Assembly: GCA_036653595.1 (NCBI GenBank)
Contig: JAVVTQ010000033.1
Location: forward strand, 1 to 17,433
DNA from: JAVVTQ01 sp036653595
GTDB taxonomy: Bacteria > Bacillota > Clostridia > Oscillospirales > Ruminococcaceae
Length of the DNA stretch: 17,433 bases
Reading direction: 5' to 3'
Made by a program: the position numbers and the translations under genes
Part shown: positions 6,912 to 16,019 of the stretch, piece by piece
How the letters are laid out: each line of letters starts with the position of its first letter
How positions within the stretch are numbered: the stretch's first letter is position 1
The notes under the pieces: model-generated
Told to the model about the DNA's origin: nothing
Database searches by the model: none
What the model saw: the letters and a program-made list of their open reading frames with translations, nothing else

Positions 6912-7184
6912 ATGTATCTTCATCTTGGCGGGGCTACGGTGGTGACGACAAAGAGCATCATCGGGATATTTGATATAGACTACTGCTCGGTCGGAAAGCG
7001 AACGCGCATGTATTTGGCAAAGGCACAGAGTGACGGCTGCGTCATCAACGTGAGCGACGATTTGCCAAAATCCTTTATCGTCTGTGAGGAAAACGGAAAG
7101 CAGAGCGTCTATATTTCGGCGATTTCTGCGCCCACGCTCAAAAAGCGGTGGGGCTTTATCGATGATATAAGCAATATAGAGTAA
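6912..7184 (+). CDS. remB: RemB-like regulator, DUF370 family
   Basis: The 90-residue product matches the DUF370 family, whose member YaaB/RemB occupies the same recF-gyrB slot in Bacillus subtilis. Recognisable parts are MYLHLGGATVVTTKSIIGIFD at the N terminus and KSFIVCEENGKQSVYISAISAPTLKKR near the C terminus. The related RemA is a DNA-binding regulator of matrix and osmolyte genes in Bacillus; a regulatory role here is inferred by family, and targets are unknown. GGAG at 6901-6904 precedes the ATG by seven bases. A promoter-like TTGACA/TATAAA pair lies immediately upstream, so the gene may start a transcript that continues into gyrB, whose ATG is 50 bases after this stop. Confidence 0.88.
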   Translation: MYLHLGGATVVTTKSIIGIFDIDYCSVGKRTRMYLAKAQSDGCVINVSDDLPKSFIVCEENGKQSVYISAISAPTLKKRWGFIDDISNIE

Positions 7185-7234
7185 CAGACCCAAAGGGTTT
7201 GCGCGTCATTTTGGCGCACTGGAGGAGAGTGTAT

Positions 7235-9163
<1,929 letters not shown>

Positions 9164-9178
9164 TTCCGGGCGAAACAG

Positions 9179-9237
9179 AAAAGCTGCCGGTAAATTTGAA
9201 ATACGGGGCTTTATGCTTTCGGCAAGCGCAGCTTTTT
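9179..9237 (+). terminator. Possible weak terminator or attenuator after gyrB
   Basis: AAAAGCTG (9179-9186) can pair with CAGCTTTT (9229-9236), followed by one more T. A CCG/CGG extension across a bulge is possible. The loop is about 42 bases, which makes a weak structure, and the next gene begins soon after, so read-through is likely. Confidence 0.25.
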
Positions 9238-9289
9238 GCGAGAGCTTGGCGGCGCCGAGGCACGATCGACAAGGAGGACAGGAGCAGCG

Positions 9290-9943
9290 ATGAATCTACC
9301 GGACAACAAGCCCTTTTATGTCACATGCATCAATGAGCAGTCTGACTTTTTCCAATATGAGTTCTTCAATGAGTATATCGCAATGACATTTCGCCGAAAG
9401 GTGGCGGCTGTCATGCTCGCCGTGACGCTCATACTGGGCACGGCGGCTACTGTCGCGATATATTCAAGCAGCTACATAGCGCATGAGTTTGGCTGGGTTT
9501 CCATATTCTTCACCGCGCTCTATTCAATTTACAATATCTATATCTTTGCCGTCGGCTATAAAAGCGACTACCGCGCGCTGCACAGGCAGCTAAGCTCCGC
9601 CATTGAAAAGGGGCTGACAGTATTTGCGCCCGTTCAGACGACATATCAGTTTTTTGCAAACAATGTCGAGCTGACCTGCGACAACGGCGCGATGGACCGC
9701 ATGTTCGACTACAGCGATATACGCTATGTGGAAAAGACGGACAGGCTGTACATCATCGGGCTGAAATACAACAGGAAAAAGGCAAGTCTCTACAATTTCC
9801 ATGCTGCGCTGATAGCGTACCGCTATCTCGATGCCGCAAAGCTTGAAAAGCTCGAGTCGGTGCTTTCGCAGGTAGTGAGCGAATATGAGCTGAAGCCCAT
9901 TTTGAAGAATCACCCTTTCAAACCGGAGGAGAGTGAGACTTGA
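9290..9943 (+). CDS. YcxB-like membrane protein
   Basis: The 217-residue product has two membrane helices (about 38-60 and 68-90) followed by a soluble domain (about 115-175) with the pattern FFANNVELTCDNG...FDYSDIRYVEKTDRLYII. That layout, two helices then a beta-rich domain with a Y/F-D-Y-S-x-I motif, is that of the YcxB-like family, whose function is not established. The start is ATG 9290 with AGGAG at 9280-9284; an upstream in-frame start lacks a site. It overlaps the next gene by four bases. Both lie between gyrB and gyrA in the same direction, so they are probably co-expressed with gyrase, although nothing in the sequence ties them to supercoiling. Confidence 0.8.
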   Translation: MNLPDNKPFYVTCINEQSDFFQYEFFNEYIAMTFRRKVAAVMLAVTLILGTAATVAIYSSSYIAHEFGWVSIFFTALYSIYNIYIFAVGYKSDYRALHRQLSSAIEKGLTVFAPVQTTYQFFANNVELTCDNGAMDRMFDYSDIRYVEKTDRLYIIGLKYNRKKASLYNFHAALIAYRYLDAAKLEKLESVLSQVVSEYELKPILKNHPFKPEESET

Positions 9944-10431
9944 CAGATTTTTTCTTTTCAGAAGAGGAAGCCGTGGTTGCGGTCAAGTTTGAAATGGGAA
10001 TTCGGGACAATATGCGGCGCTGCACGCTCGCGCTGGCGGCATCGTTCACGGCGATACAGCTGCTGCGCCTCGCCACCCACTTTGAATACACGGCGTTTTT
10101 GCTCGCATGTGAAGCGGCGGCGCTCGCGGTCTATGCCATGTTCATCGCACAGCTGAATTTCAAGGTAAAGAGACAGGCGCATTTGCTGTCAAAAAGAGCG
10201 CTCATTTATGAGCAGACAGAGAGTTTGCTCTCCCTCTCGGACGCAGAAGGCATCATACTGAGCATAAAGCCGGAAGATATCGTCATGGCGGAGAGCGGGA
10301 AAAGAATTGTTCGAATAACCGCCGCAAATAAAGGCTCGGTCTGCCTGCCGCGCCGTCTGATAAAAGAACAGCTGCTTGATTCTTTACAAGAGCGCCTCGC
10401 AAAAAACTACAAAATTCTCATATGGGCGTAG
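9940..10431 (+). CDS. Small membrane protein, probable YcxB-like paralogue
   Basis: The 163-residue product has two membrane helices (about 29-46 and 51-71), a basic linker (KVKRQAHLLSKR) and a soluble C-terminal domain with LSLSDAEGIILSIKPEDIVMAESGKRIVRI, which follows the same layout as the gene before it but is shorter and diverged. The start is TTG, overlapping the previous stop as TTGA, with GGAGGAGAG at 9925-9933 inside the previous gene. Coupled translation suggests the two proteins act together, perhaps as a complex; that is inference. The family call is weaker than for its neighbour, and an unrelated two-helix protein is possible. An 82-bp gap follows before gyrA. Confidence 0.7.
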   Translation: MTDFFFSEEEAVVAVKFEMGIRDNMRRCTLALAASFTAIQLLRLATHFEYTAFLLACEAAALAVYAMFIAQLNFKVKRQAHLLSKRALIYEQTESLLSLSDAEGIILSIKPEDIVMAESGKRIVRITAANKGSVCLPRRLIKEQLLDSLQERLAKNYKILIWA

Positions 10432-10513
10432 AATCGGACAGCAAAATAGCGGCACTTCACACAAAAATAACCCCAAAAGGGCTTTTATAAAGTCAACCGA
10501 ACAGGAGAATAGC

Positions 10514-13132
10514 ATGGACGAAAATAATGTGCAAACCGAACGCATCATCAATGTCGACATCGAAAAGGAGATTAAGAAAAGCTTTCTCGAATACTCGATG
10601 TCAGTAATTGTGTCGCGTGCGCTGCCCGATGTGCGCGACGGCTTAAAGCCGGTTCACCGCAGAATACTCTATTCAATGGAGCAAAAAGGACTGACGCACA
10701 ACAACCCGACGCGAAAATCCGCAAAAATTGTGGGAGACGTTTTGGGCGAATTTCACCCGCACGGCGACTCCTCGGTCTACGATGCGATGGTGCGCCTGGC
10801 ACAGAGCTTTTCTATGCGCTATCCGCTGATAGAAGGACAGGGCAACTTCGGCTCAGTCGACGGGGATCCGCCTGCTGCGTACAGGTATACAGAAGCGCGC
10901 ATGAGCAAAATAGCCGATTTGATGCTTGAGGATATCGACAAGGAAACGGTCGATTTTATTCCCAACTACGACGACACCTCCGTCGAGCCGACGGTCATAC
11001 CCGCCAAAATACCAAACCTGCTCGTCAATGGCTCTACGGGAATCGCAGTCGGCATGGCGACAAATATTCCGCCTCACAACCTCGTTGAAATAGTAAACGG
11101 CATAGACTATCTTGTGGATAACCCCGAGTGCTCGGCGCTGGATCTTATGGATATCGTCAAGGGCCCTGACTTTCCGACGGGCGGAATAATAATGGGACGC
11201 GCGGGAATACGCGCAGCCTATGCCACGGGACGGGGCAAGATTATCCTGCGCGGCCGAGCGGAAATAGAGGAAATGCCAAATGGGCGCTTCCGCATAGTTG
11301 TCACGGAAATTCCTTATATGGTCAACAAGGCGAGGCTCATTGAGAATATAGCCGAGCTGGTCAAGGACAAGCGCGTGGAGGGGATATCGGACCTGCGCGA
11401 TGAGTCGGACCGCGACGGGATGCGCTTTGTAGTGGAGCTGAAGCGCGACGCAAATGCGCAGGTGGTGCTCAACCAGCTCTACCGCTTCACCCAGCTTCAG
11501 GATACGGTCGGCGTCATCATGATAGCGCTGGCAAACGGTGAGCCGAAGGTCATGGATCTCAAAACCATTCTTGTTCACTTCATCAATTTCCGCCGCGATA
11601 TTGTCAGACGCAGAACAGTCTACGACCTCAGAAAAGCGCAGGAGAGGGCACATATCCTGGAGGGCCTCAAGCGCGCGATAGACATTGTAGATGAGATAAT
11701 TGCGACAATTCGTGCCTGCAAGGGCGGCCAAGCCGAGGCAAAAGCGGCAATAATGGAAAAATTCGAGTTCGACGACCTTCAGGCGGCCGCCATATGCGCG
11801 TTTCGTCTCGGGCAGCTGGCCGGACTTGAAATACTGAAAATACAAAGCGAGCTGGACTCGCTTCACGAGAGAATAGCCGATTATGAGGATATTCTCGCAA
11901 ACGACCACCACCTGATGCGCATAATAAAAGAAGAGCTCAACGAAGTGCGCGACAAGTACGGCGACGAGCGCCGCACGGAGATAGCGGCCGTGTCCGGTGA
12001 AGTTGACATCGAGGACCTCATTCCGGAGGAGGACTGTGTCATAACGCTCACGCATTTTGGATATGTCAAGCGCCAGCCGGTCGATGTGTACAAGAGTCAA
12101 AAGCGCGGTGGCCGCGGGATATCCGGCATGACGCGGCGCGACGAGGACTTTGTGGAGGAGCTGTTTATAACCTCCACGCACGACTACTTGCTGTTTATGA
12201 CCTCAATGGGGCGAGTCTACCGCCTCAAGGGTTACGAGATACCGGAGGGCTCGCGCGCTTCAAGGGGCGTCAACATAGTCAACCTGCTGCCGCTTCTCCC
12301 CGAGGAGAAGATATCGTCCGTCATCCGCGTCAATGACTTTGACGAGGCGGACTATATCGTGATGGTCACGCGCAAGGGCATAGTGAAGCGCAGCGCCTTG
12401 AAGCTCTACAACAATATACGCAAAACAGGCGTGTATGGGATAACCCTAGACGACGGCGACGAGCTTGCATGGGCGCGCCTCACGGACGGCAGCTGCGACA
12501 TGATTGTGGCGACGCGCAACGGAATGTCGATTCGCTTTCCGGAGAGAAACGCACGCCCGATGGGCAGAACGGCGCGCGGCGTCAAGGCCATCACGCTGAA
12601 AAACGGCGACGAAGTCGTCGGCATGGCCACCTGCAACGACGGGGCAAAGCTGCTGACGGTCACAGAGGACGGCAAGGGCCGACTCTCCGACATTGCCGAC
12701 TACCGCGCGCAGATTCGCGGCGGTCAGGGAATCAGAAACTACAACGTGAAGAGAGGCTTTGTGGCGGGGGTGCGCGCGGTGGACGATGTCGATGACGCTA
12801 TCATCATCAGCCAAAGCGGGATAATCATCCGCGTACACATCGAGGATATCGCAACTCAAAGCCGTTATGGCGGCGGAGTCCGCGTTATGCGCGTCGGCGG
12901 CGATGACAGGGTCGTCACGCTGGCCAGAGCGGAGCGCAGCGAGGACGAGGAGACGGTCAAGCCGGAAATGCCGGAGGATGCCGAGCTTCTCGACGAGGAT
13001 ATTCTCGAAGAAGAGCTTTTTGAAGAAGAACAAGCAGAAGAGACTGCGGCTGACGGGGATATCGGAGATGAGTCGGAGGAAATCGAAGATATTGAAGACA
13101 CCGAGGTTGATGAGGATTCAAAGGACGAATAG
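10514..13132 (+). CDS. gyrA: DNA gyrase subunit A
   Basis: GyrA cuts and rejoins DNA for the GyrA2B2 gyrase. The 872-residue protein starts at ATG 10514 with AGGAG at 10503-10507; a longer reading frame upstream has no ribosome site. The catalytic tyrosine is Tyr125 in AAYRYTEARM. The quinolone-determining region HPHGDSSVYD (81-90) keeps Ser86 and Asp90 (E. coli Ser83 and Asp87), the sensitive-type residues. The GyrA box QKRGGRG (529-535), needed for DNA wrapping, separates it from ParC-type topoisomerase IV. The C-terminal beta-pinwheel is followed by an acidic tail, residues about 809-872, with 35 Asp/Glu in 64. Such tails modulate supercoiling in E. coli GyrA; this one is longer. The gap upstream holds a reverse TTGTGTGAA 9-mer but no convincing promoter. 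Confidence 0.98.
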   Translation: MDENNVQTERIINVDIEKEIKKSFLEYSMSVIVSRALPDVRDGLKPVHRRILYSMEQKGLTHNNPTRKSAKIVGDVLGEFHPHGDSSVYDAMVRLAQSFSMRYPLIEGQGNFGSVDGDPPAAYRYTEARMSKIADLMLEDIDKETVDFIPNYDDTSVEPTVIPAKIPNLLVNGSTGIAVGMATNIPPHNLVEIVNGIDYLVDNPECSALDLMDIVKGPDFPTGGIIMGRAGIRAAYATGRGKIILRGRAEIEEMPNGRFRIVVTEIPYMVNKARLIENIAELVKDKRVEGISDLRDESDRDGMRFVVELKRDANAQVVLNQLYRFTQLQDTVGVIMIALANGEPKVMDLKTILVHFINFRRDIVRRRTVYDLRKAQERAHILEGLKRAIDIVDEIIATIRACKGGQAEAKAAIMEKFEFDDLQAAAICAFRLGQLAGLEILKIQSELDSLHERIADYEDILANDHHLMRIIKEELNEVRDKYGDERRTEIAAVSGEVDIEDLIPEEDCVITLTHFGYVKRQPVDVYKSQKRGGRGISGMTRRDEDFVEELFITSTHDYLLFMTSMGRVYRLKGYEIPEGSRASRGVNIVNLLPLLPEEKISSVIRVNDFDEADYIVMVTRKGIVKRSALKLYNNIRKTGVYGITLDDGDELAWARLTDGSCDMIVATRNGMSIRFPERNARPMGRTARGVKAITLKNGDEVVGMATCNDGAKLLTVTEDGKGRLSDIADYRAQIRGGQGIRNYNVKRGFVAGVRAVDDVDDAIIISQSGIIIRVHIEDIATQSRYGGGVRVMRVGGDDRVVTLARAERSEDEETVKPEMPEDAELLDEDILEEELFEEEQAEETAADGDIGDESEEIEDIEDTEVDEDSKDE

Positions 13133-13196
13133 GCGAGACAAAGAAGGTTCGCAGGATTTTTTTTGAAATCGTGATAATTGATGTGCGGCTAAGAAA

Positions 13197-13280
13197 GAGC
13201 CGGGACAAGAGCCGGGACAAGAGCCGGGACAAGAGCCGGGACAAGAGCCGGGACAAGAGCCGGGACAAGAGCCGGGACAA
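13197..13280. repeat. Seven perfect tandem copies of a 12-bp repeat
   Basis: GAGCCGGGACAA is repeated seven times without a mismatch between gyrA and the next lipoprotein gene. The last copy overlaps a hairpin, GACAAAG-CGC-CTTTGTC (13276-13292), which has no T tract after it. The unit length is a multiple of three, so both strands read open (for example PGSC repeats on the minus strand), but no ribosome site or start supports translation. Its perfect copies suggest recent expansion. Confidence 0.95.
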
Positions 13281-13357
13281 AGCGCCTTTGTCAGACATTG
13301 TAAAAGCGCTCGAAAAGATGTATCATCAAGATAATACATAAGATAAAAGGAGAAGAG

Positions 13358-13942
13358 ATGAAAAACATCAAAATAGCACTGGCGCTCATTCTTGCACTTG
13401 TGATGGTGCTTGCTTTTGCTTCATGCAAAACGGAGGAGTACGTCGAGTCAGAAAAACCTGTCTCAGGAGAGACACAAAAGCCAAAGGATGACGGCGCTTC
13501 AGCTGCCGCGGGCACTTTTGGGTATGAAGTCCCGCAAGACTTCACCGAGCTTGAAAAAAAGGACGGCCAAATTACATACGTGAGCGACAAATACCCCGAG
13601 GAAACCTCCAACATAGTCTATACGGAATCTCCGGGAGCATATTTCAAGGGTGCTATAACAGCGGAAAAACTGGAAAAGACATTCGAACTCGCTTTTAAAA
13701 ATCAGTATGATTTGGAGACGGACATAGTAATCGATGCCTTTGAGGAGGTTGAGATTGAATCATTCCCGGGATACATTGTCGTGATGCACTATGAGCTGCA
13801 AGGACAGAAGGTTTTCCAAACCCAGCTGATGCTGGGCATGGGCGAAAAGCTGCACAACTTGGTGTTTACGCAGATGAACGATGAGGATTACAGCGAAAAA
13901 TTCGGAAACTGCTTGGACTCAGTGACAATAACCGCGGGCTAA
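13358..13942 (+). CDS. Small lipoprotein of unknown function
   Basis: The 194-residue product has a lipoprotein signal peptide (MKNIKIALALILALVMVLAF) and a lipobox-like FASC with Cys23. A Ser/Pro/Lys-rich linker (about 27-50) leads to a globular domain (about 52-192) beginning FGYEVPQDFTELEKKDGQITYVSD and ending LDSVTITAG. A single domain of this kind, with an early P-x-x-F and a late F-x-x-x-x-x-S pattern, resembles the PsbP/DcrB-like lipoprotein fold, but I am not certain. The ATG has AAGGAG at 13347-13352. It stands alone on the + strand, after the 12-bp repeat array and before a bidirectional terminator. No binding motif is visible, so the role at the outer membrane face is open. Confidence 0.85.
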   Translation: MKNIKIALALILALVMVLAFASCKTEEYVESEKPVSGETQKPKDDGASAAAGTFGYEVPQDFTELEKKDGQITYVSDKYPEETSNIVYTESPGAYFKGAITAEKLEKTFELAFKNQYDLETDIVIDAFEEVEIESFPGYIVVMHYELQGQKVFQTQLMLGMGEKLHNLVFTQMNDEDYSEKFGNCLDSVTITAG

Positions 13943-13966
13943 CCCCGCCGCAACAAATAAAGAATA

Positions 13967-13999
13967 AAGGAGCAGCGTCACATGTTGACGCTGCTCCTT
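13967..13999. terminator. Bidirectional terminator between convergent genes
   Basis: A perfect 14-bp stem (AAGGAGCAGCGTCA, loop CATGT, TGACGCTGCTCCTT) is flanked by A-rich sequence on the left and T-rich sequence on the right, so both strands have a U-rich tail. It starts 25 bases after the + strand lipoprotein stop and would also stop transcription of the minus-strand flavoprotein gene. A separate 14-bp palindrome, AGCTTTGCAAAGCT, lies at 14017-14030; the rest of the gap to 14186 holds nothing I recognise. Confidence 0.8.
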
Positions 14000-14186
14000 G
14001 TTTATTTCAAAAGCCGAGCTTTGCAAAGCTGACCTTATATCTTACATGAACCTGTGGCCACGCTGGCTTATTTTATAACACAAAAAAACCGACATGCGAA
14101 AAACCCGAGCAAGAGCTGCTGCACAGAGTGAAAAGCACAATAACCCAAAGACAGCTTAGGCAGAAGCGGGGAAAATACGCATTCAT

Positions 14187-15926
14187 TCAATCTACGCTAA
14201 GGGCGGTTTCCACCTCATCATTGCGCACATTCAAGGCGTATACAGCAGCGTGTTTTCCTGCAATGCGACCTGTCTCAAAGGTGACAGAGAGCGTGGCGCC
14301 AAAGCCCGGATATCCGCCGTCAAGATATACGCCGTTTGCGAGATCACCTGCGATGTAGAGGCCTGATATCGCACCGTATTCCGCGACAGCCTCGCATTCC
14401 AGATTTGTCAGAATGCCGCCGATGGTGCCATAGCATTTCGGTTCATAGACAACGGCATAATAAGGCGGTGCAGTGATATCGTCGAGATAACGGGCATTTT
14501 TCTTGAAGTCGGCGTCATTTTTCTCCTCGCAGAGCAGATTATAGCGCTTTACACTGAAAACCAGATTGTCTGCATCCAATTCTTTTGCAAGACCAGCGAG
14601 GGTATCGCTTTTATACACTGTGCCGCTCTCGGCGGCATTCTTTACATCCTCGGTCACAGAGCGGGAGTCCATTATGCAATAGCAGGAATAGAATCTTTTC
14701 TTGAAAAGCTCGCTGCTTATATTAAAGGCTGCGCCGGATTCGTCGGCAAAGCGCTCGCCATTTGGATTTACAAGAAGTCCGTTAATCCCATTTGTGTCGG
14801 TTTTGAAGTCATACATCTTTGCTATAAGCGAGAAATCCGTGGTAAGAGCACCGACAGCCTGCGCGAGGCGCTGTCCGTCGCCGGTGTTTCCGGCAGAGGA
14901 CAGTGAGAGATATGTCTCGGGGCGCAGCCCGAGATTTTCCTCCATCAGCTGAGCGTCGCGGTCGAAGCCGCCGGTGGCCAGAATAACAGCAGGAGCGCGA
15001 ATTTCACAAAGCGAGCCGCCGGAGGAGCGCGTCTTAACACCGTACACGATATTTGTGGCTGTGGTCAACACCTCATAGGCGGTGGTGTCATAGAGTATTT
15101 TTATTTTGAGCTGATCGCACTTGTCGAGAAGCGGCGCTATAAGAAGTGGGCAACCGGAGCTGTCCGTCTCAATGCTGTGCACGCGTGCAGGCGTCTGCCC
15201 GTCAAAGACAGGCAGCACTTTATCGGAAAAATTGACTCCGCAATCAGAAAGAAAGGTCATGTTTGAAGCAGAGTTAATCCCAAGCTCCACAAGGCGCACG
15301 GTGTCGCTGTATCCGCGGGAATAGCTGTAGAAAAATCCTGCAAGACTCACGGCGCTGTCCACAACAAAGCTCTGTTGCTGGGCACTTGTCATGCAGGCAA
15401 ACAGCTTCCCGCCGCTTTTGCTTGTATTTCCGCCTGCAATTCCCTGCTTTTCAACAATGACCACGTCTGCCCCGTTTTCAGCTGCGGTTATTGCAGCGGT
15501 GAGCCCCGAACCGCCGGCGCCGACAACGACCACATCGGCTGTGATTGTCTGCCTTGTTATATGATTTACGGTTGAGTTGGTATAGAGCTTTTCGCGGTCA
15601 AAACCCGTATATACGAGTGCTTCTTCGGCTGCCGACACCGTCGCCATACTTGTAACAGTGGCACCTGAAACAGCGTCTACGCAAAGAGACTGCGATTTGT
15701 TCATTCTCTCGAGCATGGCGTTCACGGCAAGATCCCCAAAGCCCGAGGACTCATCCTGATCGAGCAGAGTCAGCAAGAAAGACTCGCCGTCACGCACAGC
15801 GTGAAGCTTGATATTGGAGCGATATCCGCGCGCGCTGCCGTTTGATTCGGGCGGATATGAGCATCCGAGCTGTGCCGCCAAAAGAGCGAGCGTTATAAGT
15901 AAAGAAAAAATGCGCTTTGTCCTCAA
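14187..15926 (-). CDS. Exported FMN/FAD flavoprotein oxidoreductase
   Basis: The 579-residue product has an N-terminal signal with Cys22 (LAAQLGC, an atypical lipobox), an FMN-binding domain (about 35-107) ending in DAVSGATVTS (84-93), and a FAD-binding fumarate-reductase-like domain from about 130. The SGAT motif is where ApbE-type enzymes attach FMN, probably at Thr90. The FAD domain has GAGGSG (136-141), VIVEK, GGNTSKSGG and ILATGGFD. It likely reduces a small molecule outside the membrane with electrons passed from FMN to FAD; the substrate is unknown. The His-Arg region of fumarate reductases (GGVHGxNR) reads NGVYLDGGYPGFGATLS (531-547), closer to ketosteroid-dehydrogenase-like members, so fumarate is unlikely. 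The start is TTG with AAAGGG eight bases upstream. No ApbE gene is present in the window. Confidence 0.88.
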   Translation of the reverse strand: MRTKRIFSLLITLALLAAQLGCSYPPESNGSARGYRSNIKLHAVRDGESFLLTLLDQDESSGFGDLAVNAMLERMNKSQSLCVDAVSGATVTSMATVSAAEEALVYTGFDREKLYTNSTVNHITRQTITADVVVVGAGGSGLTAAITAAENGADVVIVEKQGIAGGNTSKSGGKLFACMTSAQQQSFVVDSAVSLAGFFYSYSRGYSDTVRLVELGINSASNMTFLSDCGVNFSDKVLPVFDGQTPARVHSIETDSSGCPLLIAPLLDKCDQLKIKILYDTTAYEVLTTATNIVYGVKTRSSGGSLCEIRAPAVILATGGFDRDAQLMEENLGLRPETYLSLSSAGNTGDGQRLAQAVGALTTDFSLIAKMYDFKTDTNGINGLLVNPNGERFADESGAAFNISSELFKKRFYSCYCIMDSRSVTEDVKNAAESGTVYKSDTLAGLAKELDADNLVFSVKRYNLLCEEKNDADFKKNARYLDDITAPPYYAVVYEPKCYGTIGGILTNLECEAVAEYGAISGLYIAGDLANGVYLDGGYPGFGATLSVTFETGRIAGKHAAVYALNVRNDEVETALSVD

Positions 15927-15958
15927 TTCGGTACCCTTTCTCGAAGAGCTTTAATCAT

Positions 15959-15991
15959 TTGTTATATTGTGATATTATTATACAATAATAT
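15959..15991. promoter_or_regulatory. Overlapping divergent promoters around a palindrome
   Basis: The arms ATATTATT (15972-15979) and AATAATAT (15984-15991) form a perfect inverted repeat with a 4-bp centre. On the + strand TTGTTA (15959-15964) and TACAAT (15981-15986) are 16 bp apart, aimed at the acyltransferase. On the minus strand a perfect TATAAT covers 15982-15977, aimed at the flavoprotein, though its -35 is weak. A dimeric regulator bound to the palindrome would affect both genes. Confidence 0.45.
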
Positions 15992-16019
15992 GTACTTGAA
16001 CATGTGGAGGTGCGGCACG

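Noticed and set aside
7199..7234. Upstream TTG start for gyrB
   Set aside because: No ribosome site, while GGAGGAG is placed correctly for the ATG at 7235, which begins the usual N terminus.
10432..10513. Possible gyrA promoter with TATAAA at 10486-10491
   Set aside because: No acceptable -35 lies 16-18 bp upstream.
11114..11122. Perfect DnaA box TGTGGATAA
   Set aside because: It lies inside gyrA, encoding the Leu-Val-Asp-Asn stretch, with no other boxes nearby; coding coincidence is enough.
10853..12181. Long minus-strand open frame opposite gyrA (and 7295-8107 opposite gyrB)
   Set aside because: Shadows of strongly conserved genes; the predicted peptides show no family features.
13118..13339. 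Minus-strand open frame with PGSC repeats
   Set aside because: It is the translation of the 12-bp tandem array; no ribosome site, and it overlaps the end of gyrA.
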